From Apostichopus japonicus (taxonomy: Eukaryota; Echinodermata; Holothuroidea; Aspidochirotida; Stichopodidae), in assembly GCF_037975245.1 (NCBI RefSeq), contig NC_092575.1:1679001-1743000 (forward strand): a DNA stretch of 64,000 nt, in the 5' to 3' direction. Below are positions 24,076 through 37,752 of the stretch, in pieces. The translations under genes were made by a program, and so were the position numbers. The notes beneath the pieces were generated by a model. The model was not told the DNA's origin. It did no database searches and was given only the letters and a program-made list of their open reading frames with translations. How positions within the stretch are numbered: the stretch's first letter is position 1; each line of letters begins with the position of its first letter.

Positions 24076-24580
24076 CGGGGGGCGCGCGCCCCCAACGCCC
24101 CCCCCCTGGATACGCACCTGCATAAGTTGGGGCCAAAATATTGATGACCTTTAACACAAAACTTAGAGGGCGCTGCAAACCCTAAACCATCCATCGTCAT
24201 TCATCGGTATTTAGTAAACGGTATAGTTGGATGAAAACTATAAAAAAAAAATGATTGCATGATCCTTCACACACAATATCCTCGAGCAAGCTTCTCTAAA
24301 TATCATTGATAAAGGGATCCATTAATGGTTGATATAATGGTTATCTATTATTCCTTTCTGTAGTAGGGAAGGGAGTTACACTTTGTGAATCTAAGGATAC
24401 ACTGGATATTTGATTTTCTCAGTAAGGGCACGAAGAAGGTCTGATTCCTGCTTTAAGGACAGAGCAAGCATAACGCTGACTGCAGTTTATTTGATTTTAC
24501 GTTCTCCCAAATCACTGCCGCCGATTTGGCCGAAAGTGTTGAACGAACTTCTGGCCAATGTGATATGCATTCATTTCAAA

Positions 24581-27500
24581 ATGGCGGCTTCCAGTGAAAA
24601 CCTCTCCGAGTGGCGGTCTCTTTTGAACTCATTGACATTTTTCGACAAAATCAGGAAACAACATGAATATTCTGAAGGAAGCGAACCAAAGAACTTGTTT
24701 GCTATCGAGGATGGTAGAATTTTCCTTTGGGATGGGGAGTCACGTTTGCTGACGGCCAATCTTCACGATATTATAGCTACTGACACAACACTTGACGCCA
24801 ACGAATCTTTGTCGAACGTCACTCCTTTCAAGGTTCTCTTGCTTTACTAAGCCTAACTTTGTCTTAATCGGACTTCATTAACGTTACATTCCAAAGTTAA
24901 ACCGGTTAACTGATAAAATCTTAATTCATTGTATTGAAAAGGTCTAATTTGATAACAGACCTAACAGTTTTACCTAACTAGACATACTTATTACTTGTAC
25001 CTATTTGACGAAATTGTTAGCCTAGGGATAACACAAGACAACGTTCGGCCTAGGCCCTACTGTAGGTCCCAAGTTAAACAAAAGTGTATATATGGCGGAA
25101 TGGCACTGTAACTACCTTAGTTAAGCCAAGGTAACCAAATGGGTATAGTTGCAAGTGGTATCCAAGTCCTCCAAATTTTAGATGGGGAATTGATTGAAAG
25201 AAGAATATAATTTTCAATCCAAATATCACTTGATACAGACTGGTATGACGTCAAATATCATCTGTCAAAGTTACAAGAGGATGTATTACTGCATTTCTAA
25301 ATTTACATCTTTTCTTTATTAGGCTCACTGTACTGTTTGTGGTTTATGCATTCATCATATTTTATTTGCTATCATATATTATCCTATATTTTTTGTTTTC
25401 AGACTAGCATACAAGAACAGTCTCTTCTCTGTACAGATACTCCCTTTTTCAAAGTGGAACACATTTGTTTCAACTCTACTGGGCAGCAAGTTCTTCTGTG
25501 GGGTAGGAAAGGTGTCAGTGTTTTGCATTTGCCTCGAAAGCAGGGCAAACATGGAACATTTCAGGGAGGAAAAGCTAGAATAAACTGTAGGTAAGTAACA
25601 AGGAGGAATCGACCAAAGGTTGACGGGTGCTTCATGCTTCATTTGACCCCTCTACTCTAGCCACACCCCTTCCTTTCTTATTTATTATATTTGATAATGC
25701 TCAAATATAGTTTTGGTTGCAAAACTAAAAGTGTGTGAATGGCAGAAAAATTTGTATGTTGGACAAGAAATAAGCTTGAAAATTTAGCATTGTCTTTGAT
25801 GTTTTGTAAATATTACATCAGAATTACGGTCATAGTGTAGTAACTATATGGTAACTGCTGAGATTTATAGTCAATTTGTATTTTATATTTTTACCTCCCA
25901 CAGGACAGTACCAATTGCAGAGAGATTCTTCAGCACTAACCCGTCTATCCACCTTCTCCAGGTATCATGGCATCCAGGGAGCGAATCTGCCTCCCATGTT
26001 GTTCTCCTAACATCAGATAACACGATAAGGTATGAACAATTTCTGGTCATTTACAGTAGAACTCTACTAACAGAATGCATCAGTTTTTTTTTCAGTAAAC
26101 TGTAAATGTAAAGTTCATGTTTACACATACAGGTTGAACAAATAAGTAAGAAAGTTATAATATCAAATTATTCAGTTTTGCACAATGAATTTAATTTTTT
26201 ATAGGATGTTTGGTTTGAGGTCCTACTTAACCAAAGCATGTTTACATAACATGAAGTCATATGTGTCTTCTTCCAATCCCTCATATACCAACACCCCTAG
26301 CAACATAATGGATCAGTCCACTATCCTCTCACCTCCAACTGGTTTAGCATTTCATCATATATAGCAATTAATTACACCATCAAGGTCATACTCATAGGTT
26401 ATCTCTGTCTCTATACTGTGTACAAGCATCCTATTGTTTCTCGAATCACTTACATCTTAGCTACATAGCAGAGAGCACAATATATTTATTGCACCCCCAG
26501 CATTAAGCAGAGTTGTGCTCTTTCTATAACTTATCCGTTTCCATCAACTTGTTAAAAGTGTTGAAGAGAAAACAATTTCCAACATACCATAACCAAGATC
26601 AAAAATTCTTGATCATTTTGGTTTTGCTTTCTTTCCTCTCATTCTCTCCCGCCCCTTCCGGGTGGATATTCCCACTTCAAAATCACCATTATTATTATTA
26701 TCATAATTGAGACTAAAAAGTTTCATGCTAGCTCCCATTTCAAATACTACATATGTCACAAACAACATACATCTGCAGTGTCAACTCTGTTATATTTTAC
26801 AAACTTACAAGGTGCTGTAAAAGTACAAGGTCTTTAGTTACAGTAATACCTGAATGGAAATGTTGTAAGTTTTGATACAGTATAATAACAACCCTACCAC
26901 ATGCAGGTATTTGGTGTATCTTAAAGTTTCAAACGTAGTCATTTACTTTTATACAATGCATGCCATGATTTTAGACATATAAACCTATTAATATCTCCTG
27001 AACGTAACGGTTTCATCTATCCAAAGAAGTCTTTACCATAAATGCTCTTCTCTTTATTTCTCTCTTGATAGGATCTTTGATACCTCTTACAGTACCAAAG
27101 CATTGCAAGTGACAAAACTTGTCCAGGGCGGCCCTAGCTATTCCCTCTCTCCTTCCCACTCTACATTTGAGGTTGCTCTAGGTGACATAGCCATGGCTTT
27201 TGACTTTGGCATCCCCTGTGAAGCTTCTCCAAACAATTCGGATGAATTAATTTATCCTATTTACATCTTAAAAGGAAATGGGGATGTTTTCTTGCTGACA
27301 ACAAGTCTCACAAATAGAAGGTAAGTGATGTTCTTGTTTCGTATGAAGTTATAATATTAATCTGTGTCTTTCATGGTTGTAACCAAATGAATGTAAACAA
27401 ATGAACCAAACTATGAGTGAACTACCATTGATGCATTCTGATTATGCCTACAGTAAATTCATGATTCTTTTTAGGTTCTCTATAAACAAATAATTTGTTT

Positions 27501-30500
27501 AATCACAATTGTGCCAGAAAGACCCAGAAAGGGTCACATATGTTCACTCTCTATATGCTAGTTTTGCTGTCACCAAGGAAAGGGGGGATCGGGGATATTA
27601 CCACTACCCCCATTTGTATAAATAAGTAGAAATATTTCTTCCAAATAAATTACAGATGTCTATTTTATGTGACTGTTAATCTGTTATGGTTCCAGATTTC
27701 AGTAGTCTTTGAAGATGAGTAGTCATTATTTTTGAATATTTTGTTTTCCAATTGCACTTAAAATCATCTTTATCGCTAGATACCAGCAAACCAGACCTCA
27801 AGGTCCACTGGTGATGCATCCTCCTGCTGAAGACAACTACGGCCTTGATGCCTGCAGCATCTGCTGTCTCCATAGTAACCCACCTGTACTGGTGGTCGCG
27901 ACTTCCACCGGTCTGCTACATCACTGCGTACTCCTGAGTACTACTGACGATGAAGAGGCGTTAGTGAGTCAGATTTTTACTTTTGTTATGTTTTTTTTTT
28001 TTATTCATTCATGGAACGGTATGTGAGGGGATGTCCTATTCGTCCACTGACCCTCTTGAAGCCTATCTAGCTGCCATTACCACCATATAGATCCCTGCAT
28101 GGATTAGCACCAGAATACATGAGTAGCATGATCAGTCGGAAGACCACCACCTCTCTCCGATCCTCAAATCAGCTACTGCTCCATGTACCTAAGTGGAAGC
28201 TCAAGTCATTTGGTCAAAGATCGTTTTCTAATGCTGCTCCTACTCTTTGGAACTCACTTCCACTGCACATCAAGTCGGCACCCAACGTTAACAGACTCAA
28301 AAACAGACTCAAAACTTATCTATTTTTGACTGCCTTCCTTGAGCACTAGCGCCACTGAGCATTGGTTTCCTCTCGATATTGGTGCTATATAAATTTGCAT
28401 TTATTATTTTAGTATTATTATATTGATATATACAGGGGGGCTCTAAATAGGTGGTCCATGGGACATATCTAGCCTTTGACAGATTTCAAGAGCATCAAAC
28501 TAACTAATTTTGCACATTCTCCATTCCTTCCTTTAAGGGCAGTGAAAGTTTTCAAAGGACAACAGCTGTCAGTGTTTTTTCAGAAAAGACAAACGCCGGC
28601 TCGACGTTACCAAAACAGATGAAGCAGTCTTTGTTCGTTTACGAGAGTGTAGAGCTCTCCCTCACTCCAATCTTGTCGGAATGTGAAGATTTAGATTCAG
28701 ATGTCTCGTATCCGATCATGCTGTCTAAAGGTTTGCTTTCATGAAGGATGTTTTACTCTTCTTTTGCTTGCCTCTTGTGACATTTCATTTGCAAATAAAT
28801 GTTTGAAAGAGTGAAATAAAACAAAAAAAAAACAAGAAAGGAAATACTAGACAAAAAATAGAAGGTACAAGAAAGTTTATTGCACGAGACAAAGATATTG
28901 TAACTAATGCATGTTTCAAGCAGAAATGAGTGATAAAAAATGGCAGTTTTAGTATTGTAATCCTAGAATACTAGGTTTTCTTCACCAAACAAATACAGAT
29001 ATTTTGCATTTGTATTTCAATTTCAATACAGTTGATATTTTTTTATGTAGCATCCTGCTATGCTATACCAGATTAGTTTTGATGTTTTTTCACATTTTTT
29101 TTTATAGATCAACAGTCAGAACATTGCTACTACTGTTGCCATGGTGCTGGCTTACACTCTGTTTCCTTACCATGGCTAGAGAAGATGGAAAGATTTTGTG
29201 ATGTTGGTAAGAGATTTATGAAACTGATTAAAAAAAAAAAAAAAAAAAATTCTTGTGGTGGTAATTGCTCAATGTGAGTTTTGCTAAAGCCCTGAAAAGA
29301 TGGTAAAGGATTTGTACTATGGACCTTGACTCGTATAAACCCCAAATTTTATGATGCAAAAGTTGAAAATTATGTTGAGTTTCTAGTTTTAGTTTAGATA
29401 TAATAACATTTGTGATAAATATTTCACATGAATTATGGTGTATTGTTGAATTACTTCTGAGCTTGGGATGTGTTTCAACCTTGCAAATATCCTGATTATT
29501 CCTCAAATATGCCTGAAATGCAAAAATGAAAAAGAAATAAAAATTCTCAGCTGTTGTCAACAATTTGTCTTTCCTGTCATACTGCCCTTCCAAAGCGCTT
29601 GCTTACTCTTTTGACAACTGTGTAATTTCACCCTTCACAATGTCTCAAAAATGTCAGGGTACGAGGATCTCTAACCTATTAATTTGGAAATTTTGTAGCA
29701 ATGTAGATAAAAGTGATCAAAGCTTAAGGGTGGGAGTTGAGGAAGGTAGGAGGGGAGTGGAGGAGGGGAGTACTGATGCCTTTGCATGGAGAGCTCCCTT
29801 TCCCGTCCCCGTTACTCGTGCACCTAACCTGCACCAAGAAAACAAAAATGCTGATGACCTTTCATTGTATTTTTTTTTTACTCAGATGACAAAAACAAAG
29901 CGATTGATGATACAGAGGAAGCAGGAGTCTCGGAATTGCATCAGGATCAACCCTGTATAGTACAGCACCTCGTCTGCACCAAACCATCCGAATCCTGGTT
30001 AGTATTCTGGCATAATCACCTGACGGTTTGAACCAATTAATAAAAATGCTATCATATGCAAAAACAGATTAATTATTGCTTCCTTATACAATGACCTGTA
30101 TACCAATGATCTTTAGCCTTTCATTTCATTTTTTATAAATTTCAATTAAAAAAAACAGAAGGAAACAAACAAGGTGGAAAATAAGGAATCAAAAAAGTCC
30201 AAAAGATAATGTATGTCCATATTTGGTGAATTAATCCTTGTTAAACTGCTCTCATTTTGCCTGTTTGCCTTAGAAGGATGAAAATGCCCCGTAAACTTCT
30301 TCACGTTCACCAGAACATAATGTAATTGAATGAGTTATTCCTCACAGGTTTGTAATCCTTACAGTCGGACTTTGTGATTACGTAGTTTATTTTCTTTCTT
30401 CACCGTCGAAACAATGCTCATGTGAAGACGGAGTTGTCCTCCCCCCCCTCCCACCCAAAGAGATGGACTTTATTATCAACTATTTTATCCAATGTGTTGT

Positions 30501-33500
30501 TGATTTCATGATTGTCACTAACACAAAAAAAGCGATGGTAAACTGTAGTAGTGTGATACTGATTGCATGGATGGAACAACATCAATGATGGGTTATATTG
30601 GACAGTGTGATTTCTTCTGCTTTGCTATTTTTAATCTGCCGCAATGAAGGCAAATGTGAAACTGTCTTGATAATATTACTTTCACCCCAAAAAAGGAAGA
30701 TAAAAAGGAGGGAAAATGACCGATACAGTCTCCCCTTTTCAGGGCTACAATAAATCATCTTTTTAGGCAAAACTAACAAGATTTGTGCTTAACTTTGTAT
30801 GTATCAATTTTCTTTCTTACTATATGAACGCCTCGCAGACAATATTACTTATTGTGCATAAATTAATTCTTTCACCCCTCAGTATTACAATGTCTTTTTT
30901 TACACTTTTGTCCAAACAGCCCTCCAGCTCCAGTCTTAGGATTAGCTTCGGTGGTGGATCCCCTCTTGGGAAATATGATCCTCTGTCTCTCAGGGGATGG
31001 GGAATGCTTTGTCAAACCTTTAATGTGAGTTAGAATATTAGAAGTTTTATAGCAAAGAAGAGAGAAAAAAAAAAAAATTGGTACTACATCGAATGAAATA
31101 TACATTTTACATTATTATATACAGAAGTACAAGTTAGCTTCCATCTGCTACACATTGTATATTTAATTCTGTTTTTCTTTGCTTTATATCTAATTCAACA
31201 TTTGTAGATTAAAACAACATATTTTCTTGAAATTTGTAAATGCCTTACTCACTGTATAGTCTGCAATGGTGACTGTTTAAGTGATGGGGCTATTTCGAAT
31301 TAGACAGAAACTACGATTGGTTATATCCTGAAAGTAATCAAAACTCCCAGGTTTTGTAGCGTGTTCTATTAAAAACACTTGTCTATTTTAAGGTAAAACC
31401 TTTATATTAAAATCCACAATTTTAGTGTCTTGATTATCAAACTATTCAACTTATTTTGTGCTTCCATTTTTTTCTTGATTGAATCTAACATATTTCATTG
31501 CTTGCCCTGCTCCTCCCCACACCTGTCCCCACCCCAGTAGAGTTTTACCAATACCACGATATCTCCAAAATTTTACATGTCAATGTTGAAATGGATTTCT
31601 TCTAGGTCTGAATCTGAAAGATCTACAACCAGCCTTTTGTCCGAGGAACCAAGTGATGAGGTCATCTCACCGCTTCGTCAGCTGATGAGGAAGCCATTCC
31701 AGCAGCAGATAAGAGAAATACTCCAGAGGGACATCTCTAATCCGATCTTAAAGTTAGTTATATTCATATAAATTGGTTACTTTGCAGGCTGTAATCTAAT
31801 GCAAGCAATTCAGTTACATTCAGTGCTGGTTTATGCTTTAATGGATCCCATTGGTCAATCAATCCATTCTTGGTACAAACTGGGGAGTAGTTTAGTCACT
31901 TTTCCACGTTGGTTTCTGGTCACTCGGCATGATTGGCCCTGCGATCCATTCTCATGTAGTTATCGGGAGCGAATTTGTCATGTTCAGCACGGGTTGGTAT
32001 CGGTTTCGTCATCCATGATTGTCGTTCGTTCGTTCATTCATAGTCACCTGTAATTAATTGTGTTTTTCAACATTTTTATGACATTTTCATCAGAACAAGA
32101 AGATGAGTAAATAGTAAGTAAGTTGATGCAAGTAAGAAATAAAAGTATGATGAGTGGTTTCTTTAGCATATCCAATGTATATATTTAATAATTAATCGCA
32201 GAACTAGTGCAAAAACCGAGTTACCACTGGAAGAATCATTCAAGCTGCTTCAACGAGCTACTCGAATCCTGCGAGAGGAGTATATCATGAAACAAGATCA
32301 AGCAAGAGAGGAAACTGAAAAGAGGTGAGATGCTTGACATTTTGACTTGATCTTTAAAAATGAAATACTTTTTTGGCAATCATATTGAAAGGTCTCCAAA
32401 GCCCTACTTGATGTTTGCTGGTAAGTTGGCATGTCTTATATATTAACATTAACTGATAATGAATGCATAATCAATTCATGCATAAATTTTCCCATAGCGT
32501 GACATCACACCTCAGTCAAAATTGTGACATGCAAGAAATCCCGGCTGTTGTCCTGTAAAAAAAGTAAAATGAAGGAAGGACAAAGCCACGGTTGAGCTGT
32601 AACCACAAACCAGTTCATGTTTGTGATTTTGTCGTTCTGGAAATCCCTAGGCCTAGCATAAAATTACATCCAAGGTTAAGGTTCTCAAGGCAAAAGCTGT
32701 TAAATGTATCCATTTTAGGAATGTAGACTGATTAAATATAGACTATAAATTTCACCTTTTTGATTTTCTTGGGTTTAAAAAACTCTTCAAACAGAACAAT
32801 AGACTACTTATGTGGATCTGAAAGGCCAGTGTGGTAGGATTGCAAACAGTTCATATAATTCTAGTACAGTAAAACTGGCTGCTATCTTACAAGGATTGAA
32901 AGGCAAAAGCTGTTAAATGTGTCCGTTTTAGGAATGTAGACTGATTAAAGAATGCCTATAAAATATCAGGATTGAAAAGGCAAATAGGGTCAAATACTTC
33001 TCTTTCTTTCCTTCAAAGGGTGAAGATACTGGTACAGCAGAAGGAACAGCAGCAGGTGGATCTGCACGAGTGTCAAGCGATGGAAGGCCTGATCCGAGAA
33101 CAGTTCAGCGAGCTAGCGGAGAGGTATGAGGACGCCCAGGACAAACAGGAAGAACTGATCCAGAGGGTTGGAAAGGTTTTACATACTCTCCAGAATCAAT
33201 TACCGATACTATCAGAGGCAGAACAAGGGATGAAGACAGAATTGACGGGGATAGAAGCAAAATTAGGTAACCTGGAGACAGCGCTGAGTCAGGTGAGTGA
33301 AGTGGTCCGGTAGGATGACTCCTGGCGTGACTGGTAAAGGGCACTGGCATGAACTGCATAGTGCAGGGGTTGCCACTGGGCGGTCCTACGGGCCAAATCC
33401 GACCTGCGAAAAGAATTGTACCCGAGACTTGGGTATCTGGACCCGTTTGGCATCATTTCGGAATCTACCACCCCCACCCCTTCCCTTAACCTTCTGACCC

Positions 33501-34599
33501 ACCCACCTCCTCTCCACACCCCCCACACTCAACCAATGTCGAATTTTTTCCTACCTAAAAAGATGAACTAAACCATGACGGCAAGAGTTCTAATGATGAA
33601 ATTAAATCGGTGTAGTTGTTTTTGAATATCTCTTGTATTTGTGTATTGTTTTAGAACTTGAGTCAATGTATCCCCATTAAGGATACAGACTTGCTATTTG
33701 CATTTAAATATAAAAGATATACAAATAACATTCTATTTCAATTGATAATTCACCATCGTACAGGTCAGAAAGAAGTTTGGCTACCGTAAAGACGTCAGCG
33801 AGGTGAAGACTCCAACTTCTACGCAGGGGCTCAGCCAATCACAGCAAACACAAGTGAAAACCTTGTTGAAAGAAGAGTGAGTCTATACTAGTAATTCATT
33901 GCATTTGAACATCTCCTCAGTGTGCCACATGCATCAAAGCAGCCTGTAAAATAGGAAACATTTTAATATTAATGCAAATGTTCTATTTTCATAATAATTA
34001 TTTGCATATTGGAAAATCTGACATGCTCAATTGCACCTACACTCCTACAGAAATGTTTCAAGAAAATGAATGTAAAAACCTGTCGAAACCTCATTCTGTA
34101 GTGGTAGGCCTTTTATTCTTGATCTTTTGTCACGATTATTTGAAAAACCTCTTGGTACCGTTCTGTTAAGTACATAGCTGGAAGAACCAGCAGATGTGGT
34201 GCAGCACTTTATAGATGTACTTTATATTGTCTCAACATATGGTACACACTATTAAAAAGACTTAGTTTTTAATGCATGAATCAACCCATCGTCTTGGTGT
34301 TTAAACATGTTTATGACAGAGGTACATAGCCAAACTTACCTTTTTATATAAGAATTGGGACAGATTTGGGTGTTGCAAAAGAGCCAAGGAAAAAGGTATC
34401 AACATTTAGTGATTGAATGACAAATTTAAACGTGCTTGTTTTTTCTTCAAAGAGTTACATCTAATATGCACAGAAAATTGACCTTGGTGCCTTTCAATGC
34501 TTAACCAATTCCACTCTCTTTCTACTTCTTTGCAGAAATGAAAAGATTTCCGATTTAATTGCAGAGGTCAGGAATCTCACGACTGTGGTCGCAGTGTGA
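24581..34599 (+). CDS. NUP88: Nuclear pore complex protein Nup88, complete, 14 exons, 742 aa
   Basis: Exons: 24581-24832, 25403-25590, 25904-26029, 27072-27320, 27780-27963, 28538-28730, 29108-29206, 29886-29997, 30920-31024, 31606-31752, 32202-32324, 33019-33292, 33764-33876, 34536-34599. All junctions are GT-AG and phases add up to 2229 bp, 742 residues plus stop; human NUP88 has 741. Family blocks are easy to follow: FLWDGES, PVAERFF-like ([10 protein letters not shown]), [30 protein letters not shown], then the C-terminal coiled coil from about residue 560 ([24 protein letters not shown]). The N-terminal two thirds should fold as a beta-propeller. Nup88 sits on the cytoplasmic face of the pore with Nup214 and anchors it for mRNA export and CRM1-dependent traffic. 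An in-frame upstream ATG at 24410 exists, but 24581 has a good context (AAAATGGCG) and matches the family's MAA start. Confidence 0.96.
28020..28424 (+). mobile_element. 5'-truncated CR1/L2-like LINE fragment in NUP88 intron 5
   Basis: An open frame (about 28085-28349) has the typical C-terminal tail of a non-LTR retrotransposon reverse-transcriptase protein: [14 protein letters not shown], then [16 protein letters not shown] and [11 protein letters not shown], ending LEH and stop. It is followed by a 3' tail with GGTGCTATATAAATTTGCA and an AT-rich repeat, as in CR1/L2-type elements. The upstream part of the element is missing, as expected for 5' truncation. It lies in sense orientation between NUP88 exons 5 and 6. 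The left boundary is approximate. Confidence 0.85.
32689..32949. repeat. Direct duplication of 48 bp, spaced 213 bp, in NUP88 intron 11
   Basis: 32689-32736 and 32902-32949 both read GGCAAAAGCTGTTAAATG and continue through GGAATGTAGACTGATTAAA, with two differences. It is non-coding and its origin is unknown. Confidence 0.7.
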
Positions 34600-36765
34600 T
34601 GTATGCATATGTGGTGACGCTGAGGGACCAGTCTGATAGCTATAGTTTGACTTGGTGAAGCTTCTCAAAAGCCATGACATGTTTTTAGGTGATTCGCAGG
34701 AAGAATTTGCCTTTTGCCAAACTTGAAGAACTCATGTGATTTGTTTCTCGTGCAAAGATCATATTCAGCGTATTTTGATGTTGCAAACAAGTCTGATATA
34801 GACTGAAATAAGCAGTAATATTTGTTTGGCTCTTTCAACACATATCTTCTTTCCAAGCCAGGGTTCGATTTCTGATACGGTTTTGTGTATGTAAAGCCGT
34901 GTCGTGAGTTGACGTCGACACAAAACTGGTGGTATCATACAGACTACCCAAATGAAAGATAACGTTCCTCAAAATGCAATCTGTTATTATCATTATAAAG
35001 CAACTGGAAAAACATATCAGTTGTTTGGGCAACTGAAAAGGGATATACCAGTTGCTGTAGTTGATGGCTTAATACAAATGCTGGTAATTTTCTGCATCTT
35101 CAGGTCAAACCCACCTCCTGATCTTCATAATATATTTTATTGCAAAGATGTGTCAATTTTATGTTATTTTGTCAATCACCTGGCAAATAGGCTGAAAATG
35201 TTTTGTTTTTTATAATATTAAACTCTGACATTATACAGAAATGTCGCATTTGAATGAATTTCTGAAGAACATTTAAAGCTAAGCCAACATTCTAAATGTA
35301 TCAGGCTTCAAGAATAAATCAACGAGAATATTGTAATAGGCAAGTAAAGCTTTTGAGTAACATTTGCCATTATGACATCACAGACCAGCTAATGTGATCC
35401 ATTCCTGAGAAGAATTGAGGGTTTAGCCTGCCAAAATAGATTACATTCAAACATATCTTGCGTTAGGAATGAGATATTGAGGCGGGGTCTTCAGCTAACA
35501 GTGTGATATATTTTTCTCGTCCCATTGCCTGCTACTGAAATATACCTTTAAACGAGTGTCTAAGAGACCGACAGAAAGATAACAAATTTGGTTAACGTGA
35601 TTATCTACTTTTAAACTTTATCTTGGTTTATCTTAGTGCACTCTGCATAAACCAATAATGGTATAGTAAATGAATCACACACATCTGCTTAAATGGCAGA
35701 GTTGTATGATGTCAAAGTTGTTTATTCATGATCAAGTCCAGTTGTAACAAGTTATCTTCTGCTTCATGGCACTAACTTGAGTCACTGCGTTATTTGTACA
35801 GCACAAGCTATGAAAAATTTTCCCAAAAGGTGCAGAGATGAATTTTGTTATATACATTCAACAAAACTTTGAGTTGCCAGAACACTGTGTAAATATATTT
35901 CATGCACCTTCATGTATGTGACAGTGCTTTGGGATCCATAAATTGCATGGTATTAAAACTATCTTGGATGTAGTAAACAGGACTGTTTACAATAATCAAT
36001 TATGGTAAAATGATAATGTAGTTGTGACTAAATTATGCTAATTAGATAGCTTCCAGTCTGGCTCCTGTGTAGAGCATGAAATACTTCACTGGCTAACACC
36101 AACTTAAAAGTTAATCATGCTTTGCTTAGAAGGCATAACTAACAGACATTTATCTTCTTTAGTTTTGCCCTACAAAGAAGAGATATCATGAAGTAATTTG
36201 AGGGTGATTTGATCAACTCCAAGAGGCATGATTAGGGGTAGTACTACAGTGTTACCAGTGTATGAAAGTACCTTGTTAAGATCATGTGATATTAAAGTTC
36301 AAAAATAAGAATGGTGGGAAAACTCATTTGAAGGAAAGATGGATAAATTACCACTTTAGGTCCAAGTATATTTTGGTTTAAGGGAGCACTTCTGACCCTG
36401 CTCTCCAATGTTCTAAGATGCTTTCTGCACCTTACCAGTGAGATGCTGTAATAGTAAATTAAGGTCACTTACAATCTATTTTATGTTGAGGACGGAGGGG
36501 AGGGGAAGGGGAGGGGAGGAGAGAAAGATGGGGAGATCTTTTTTGTGTAAAGACTCAATGTACACCAAAACCATCAATTCAATGGAACAAATATTTTTAC
36601 TTCCCGTTTTGTTTTTCTTTTGAAGCATTTCAAAGCAAATTAAATTTCAGATTGTTTTGTGTTATTGTTATGACAGAATACAAAACAATTCTTCATTCTT
36701 GGTAACACTTTGACTGGGATGATTTGTTACTATAATGAAAAGCAGACATAAGCGAATGTGATAGA

Positions 36766-36771
36766 AATAAA
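36766..36771 (+). terminator. Candidate NUP88 poly(A) signal AATAAA
   Basis: The hexamer sits about 2.2 kb beyond the NUP88 stop and is followed by a T-rich, GT-containing stretch. An earlier AATAAA at 35313 is an equally possible site, and transcript data would be needed to choose. Confidence 0.3.
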
Positions 36772-37746
36772 AACCATTTTTTGTACACAATTCAAATTTT
36801 ATGTTCTTTTGTTATGATTTTCTTTCTTCAATCTCCACTGTGAATACATATTGTACATCAAGGATAAACTGACAGTAACAGCTCTTACACATAAATAAAT
36901 TTTAAAAAAATCAGCAGCTTGGTTGGACTAAAACAGAATGATAATTTGTTTCACCAAAGCCTGCCCCACGCTGCATGACTGATAATGACCAAACTCAATG
37001 CGACTGATTAGGCCTAGTTTATGATGGTCATGAAGACCCCAATTAGTCTTGCAACTGACAGTATTTTCCCACCCCCTCCCGGACACAGAACGACTGATAT
37101 AAAGTGCACACAAGGACTGTTTTCTGTTAATGCCCGGTGCTTGTTTAGGTCACATGTAAAATTACTTTTCGTTGATTGTTTACATGATTTAAAACTGGGC
37201 AGGTTTAAAACTTGATAGAAAAAAATCCTGGTTTCTCAATTTTAATGATTTAGTCCAACCAACTGCTTGAAAATCTAAATACTACATTAATTTTGACCAC
37301 AAAAACTAAAGCTACAATACCACTTTTTGAAGCCAAAGACAAGTATACACTAAAATACAAACTTTTCAAAAATGCAATATTATTCTTAAAATGAATTGGC
37401 AAGTACTTAGCTAAATATATACAGTTGATATCAATGAACTGAATTCCTATATCAGCTACTTTAAATCTTTTGCCTGCTTTATAAATAACTTCTAGCACCA
37501 ATTTCTCAAGGGCATCCATCAACTTTATCTAAAAAAACAAGCTTTCATGAACTACTTTTCAATTAAATAGAACATGTCCTATTTCTCTAAATAAAACAAT
37601 CAGTTTTATGTCTTTATCGGATGTTGCCTTTTGCTGTCATTGAACATTGTGTGGGAACATCAACTGACTCTATCCAGCACATTAATTCAATTTTAATTGC
37701 CATATAAGCTGCAACTTTCATCCTTTTCATTACTTCAAGGAAGCAT

Positions 37747-37752
37747 TTTATT
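37747..37752 (-). terminator. Candidate AIP poly(A) signal
   Basis: TTTATT on the plus strand reads AATAAA on the minus strand, about 225 nt after the AIP stop codon. Confidence 0.35.

Larger units (their letters stand above)
22322..24120. mobile_element. 1.8-kb non-coding inverted-repeat element with 5-bp target duplication
   Basis: The ends are a 16-bp inverted repeat with one mismatch: CAGGCGCGTATCCAGG at 22322-22337 and the reverse complement of CAGGTGCGTATCCAGG at 24105-24120. The element is flanked by CATAA on both sides (22317-22321 and 24121-24125). It holds two copies of a roughly 100-bp module (22365-22464 and 23558-23659), a nested 430-bp inverted-repeat segment (22978-23407) and a long pyrimidine tract (23940-24075). 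No transposase-like reading frame is seen, so it is probably a non-autonomous DNA transposon or composite. The CAG termini and 5-bp duplication resemble the larger element at 3761-8467. Confidence 0.72.

Noticed and set aside
23584-24200. Several open frames of 60-90 aa around 23.6-24.2 kb, both strands
   Set aside because: They fall in the repeat module and the polypyrimidine tract, and composition alone explains them.
24410-24580. Upstream in-frame ATG for NUP88
   Set aside because: It would add 57 residues with no family resemblance; 24581 fits the known N-terminus and length.
29231-29249. Poly-A run as a retroposed poly(A) tail
   Set aside because: No upstream SINE, LINE or processed gene and no flanking duplication was seen; it lies just after the exon 7 donor of NUP88.
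30353-30540. Possible extra NUP88 exon after an AG at 30352
   Set aside because: It opens in frame with exon 8, but exon 9 at 30920 continues the family alignment directly (PPAPVLG) in the same phase, and this segment has no resemblance to NUP88.
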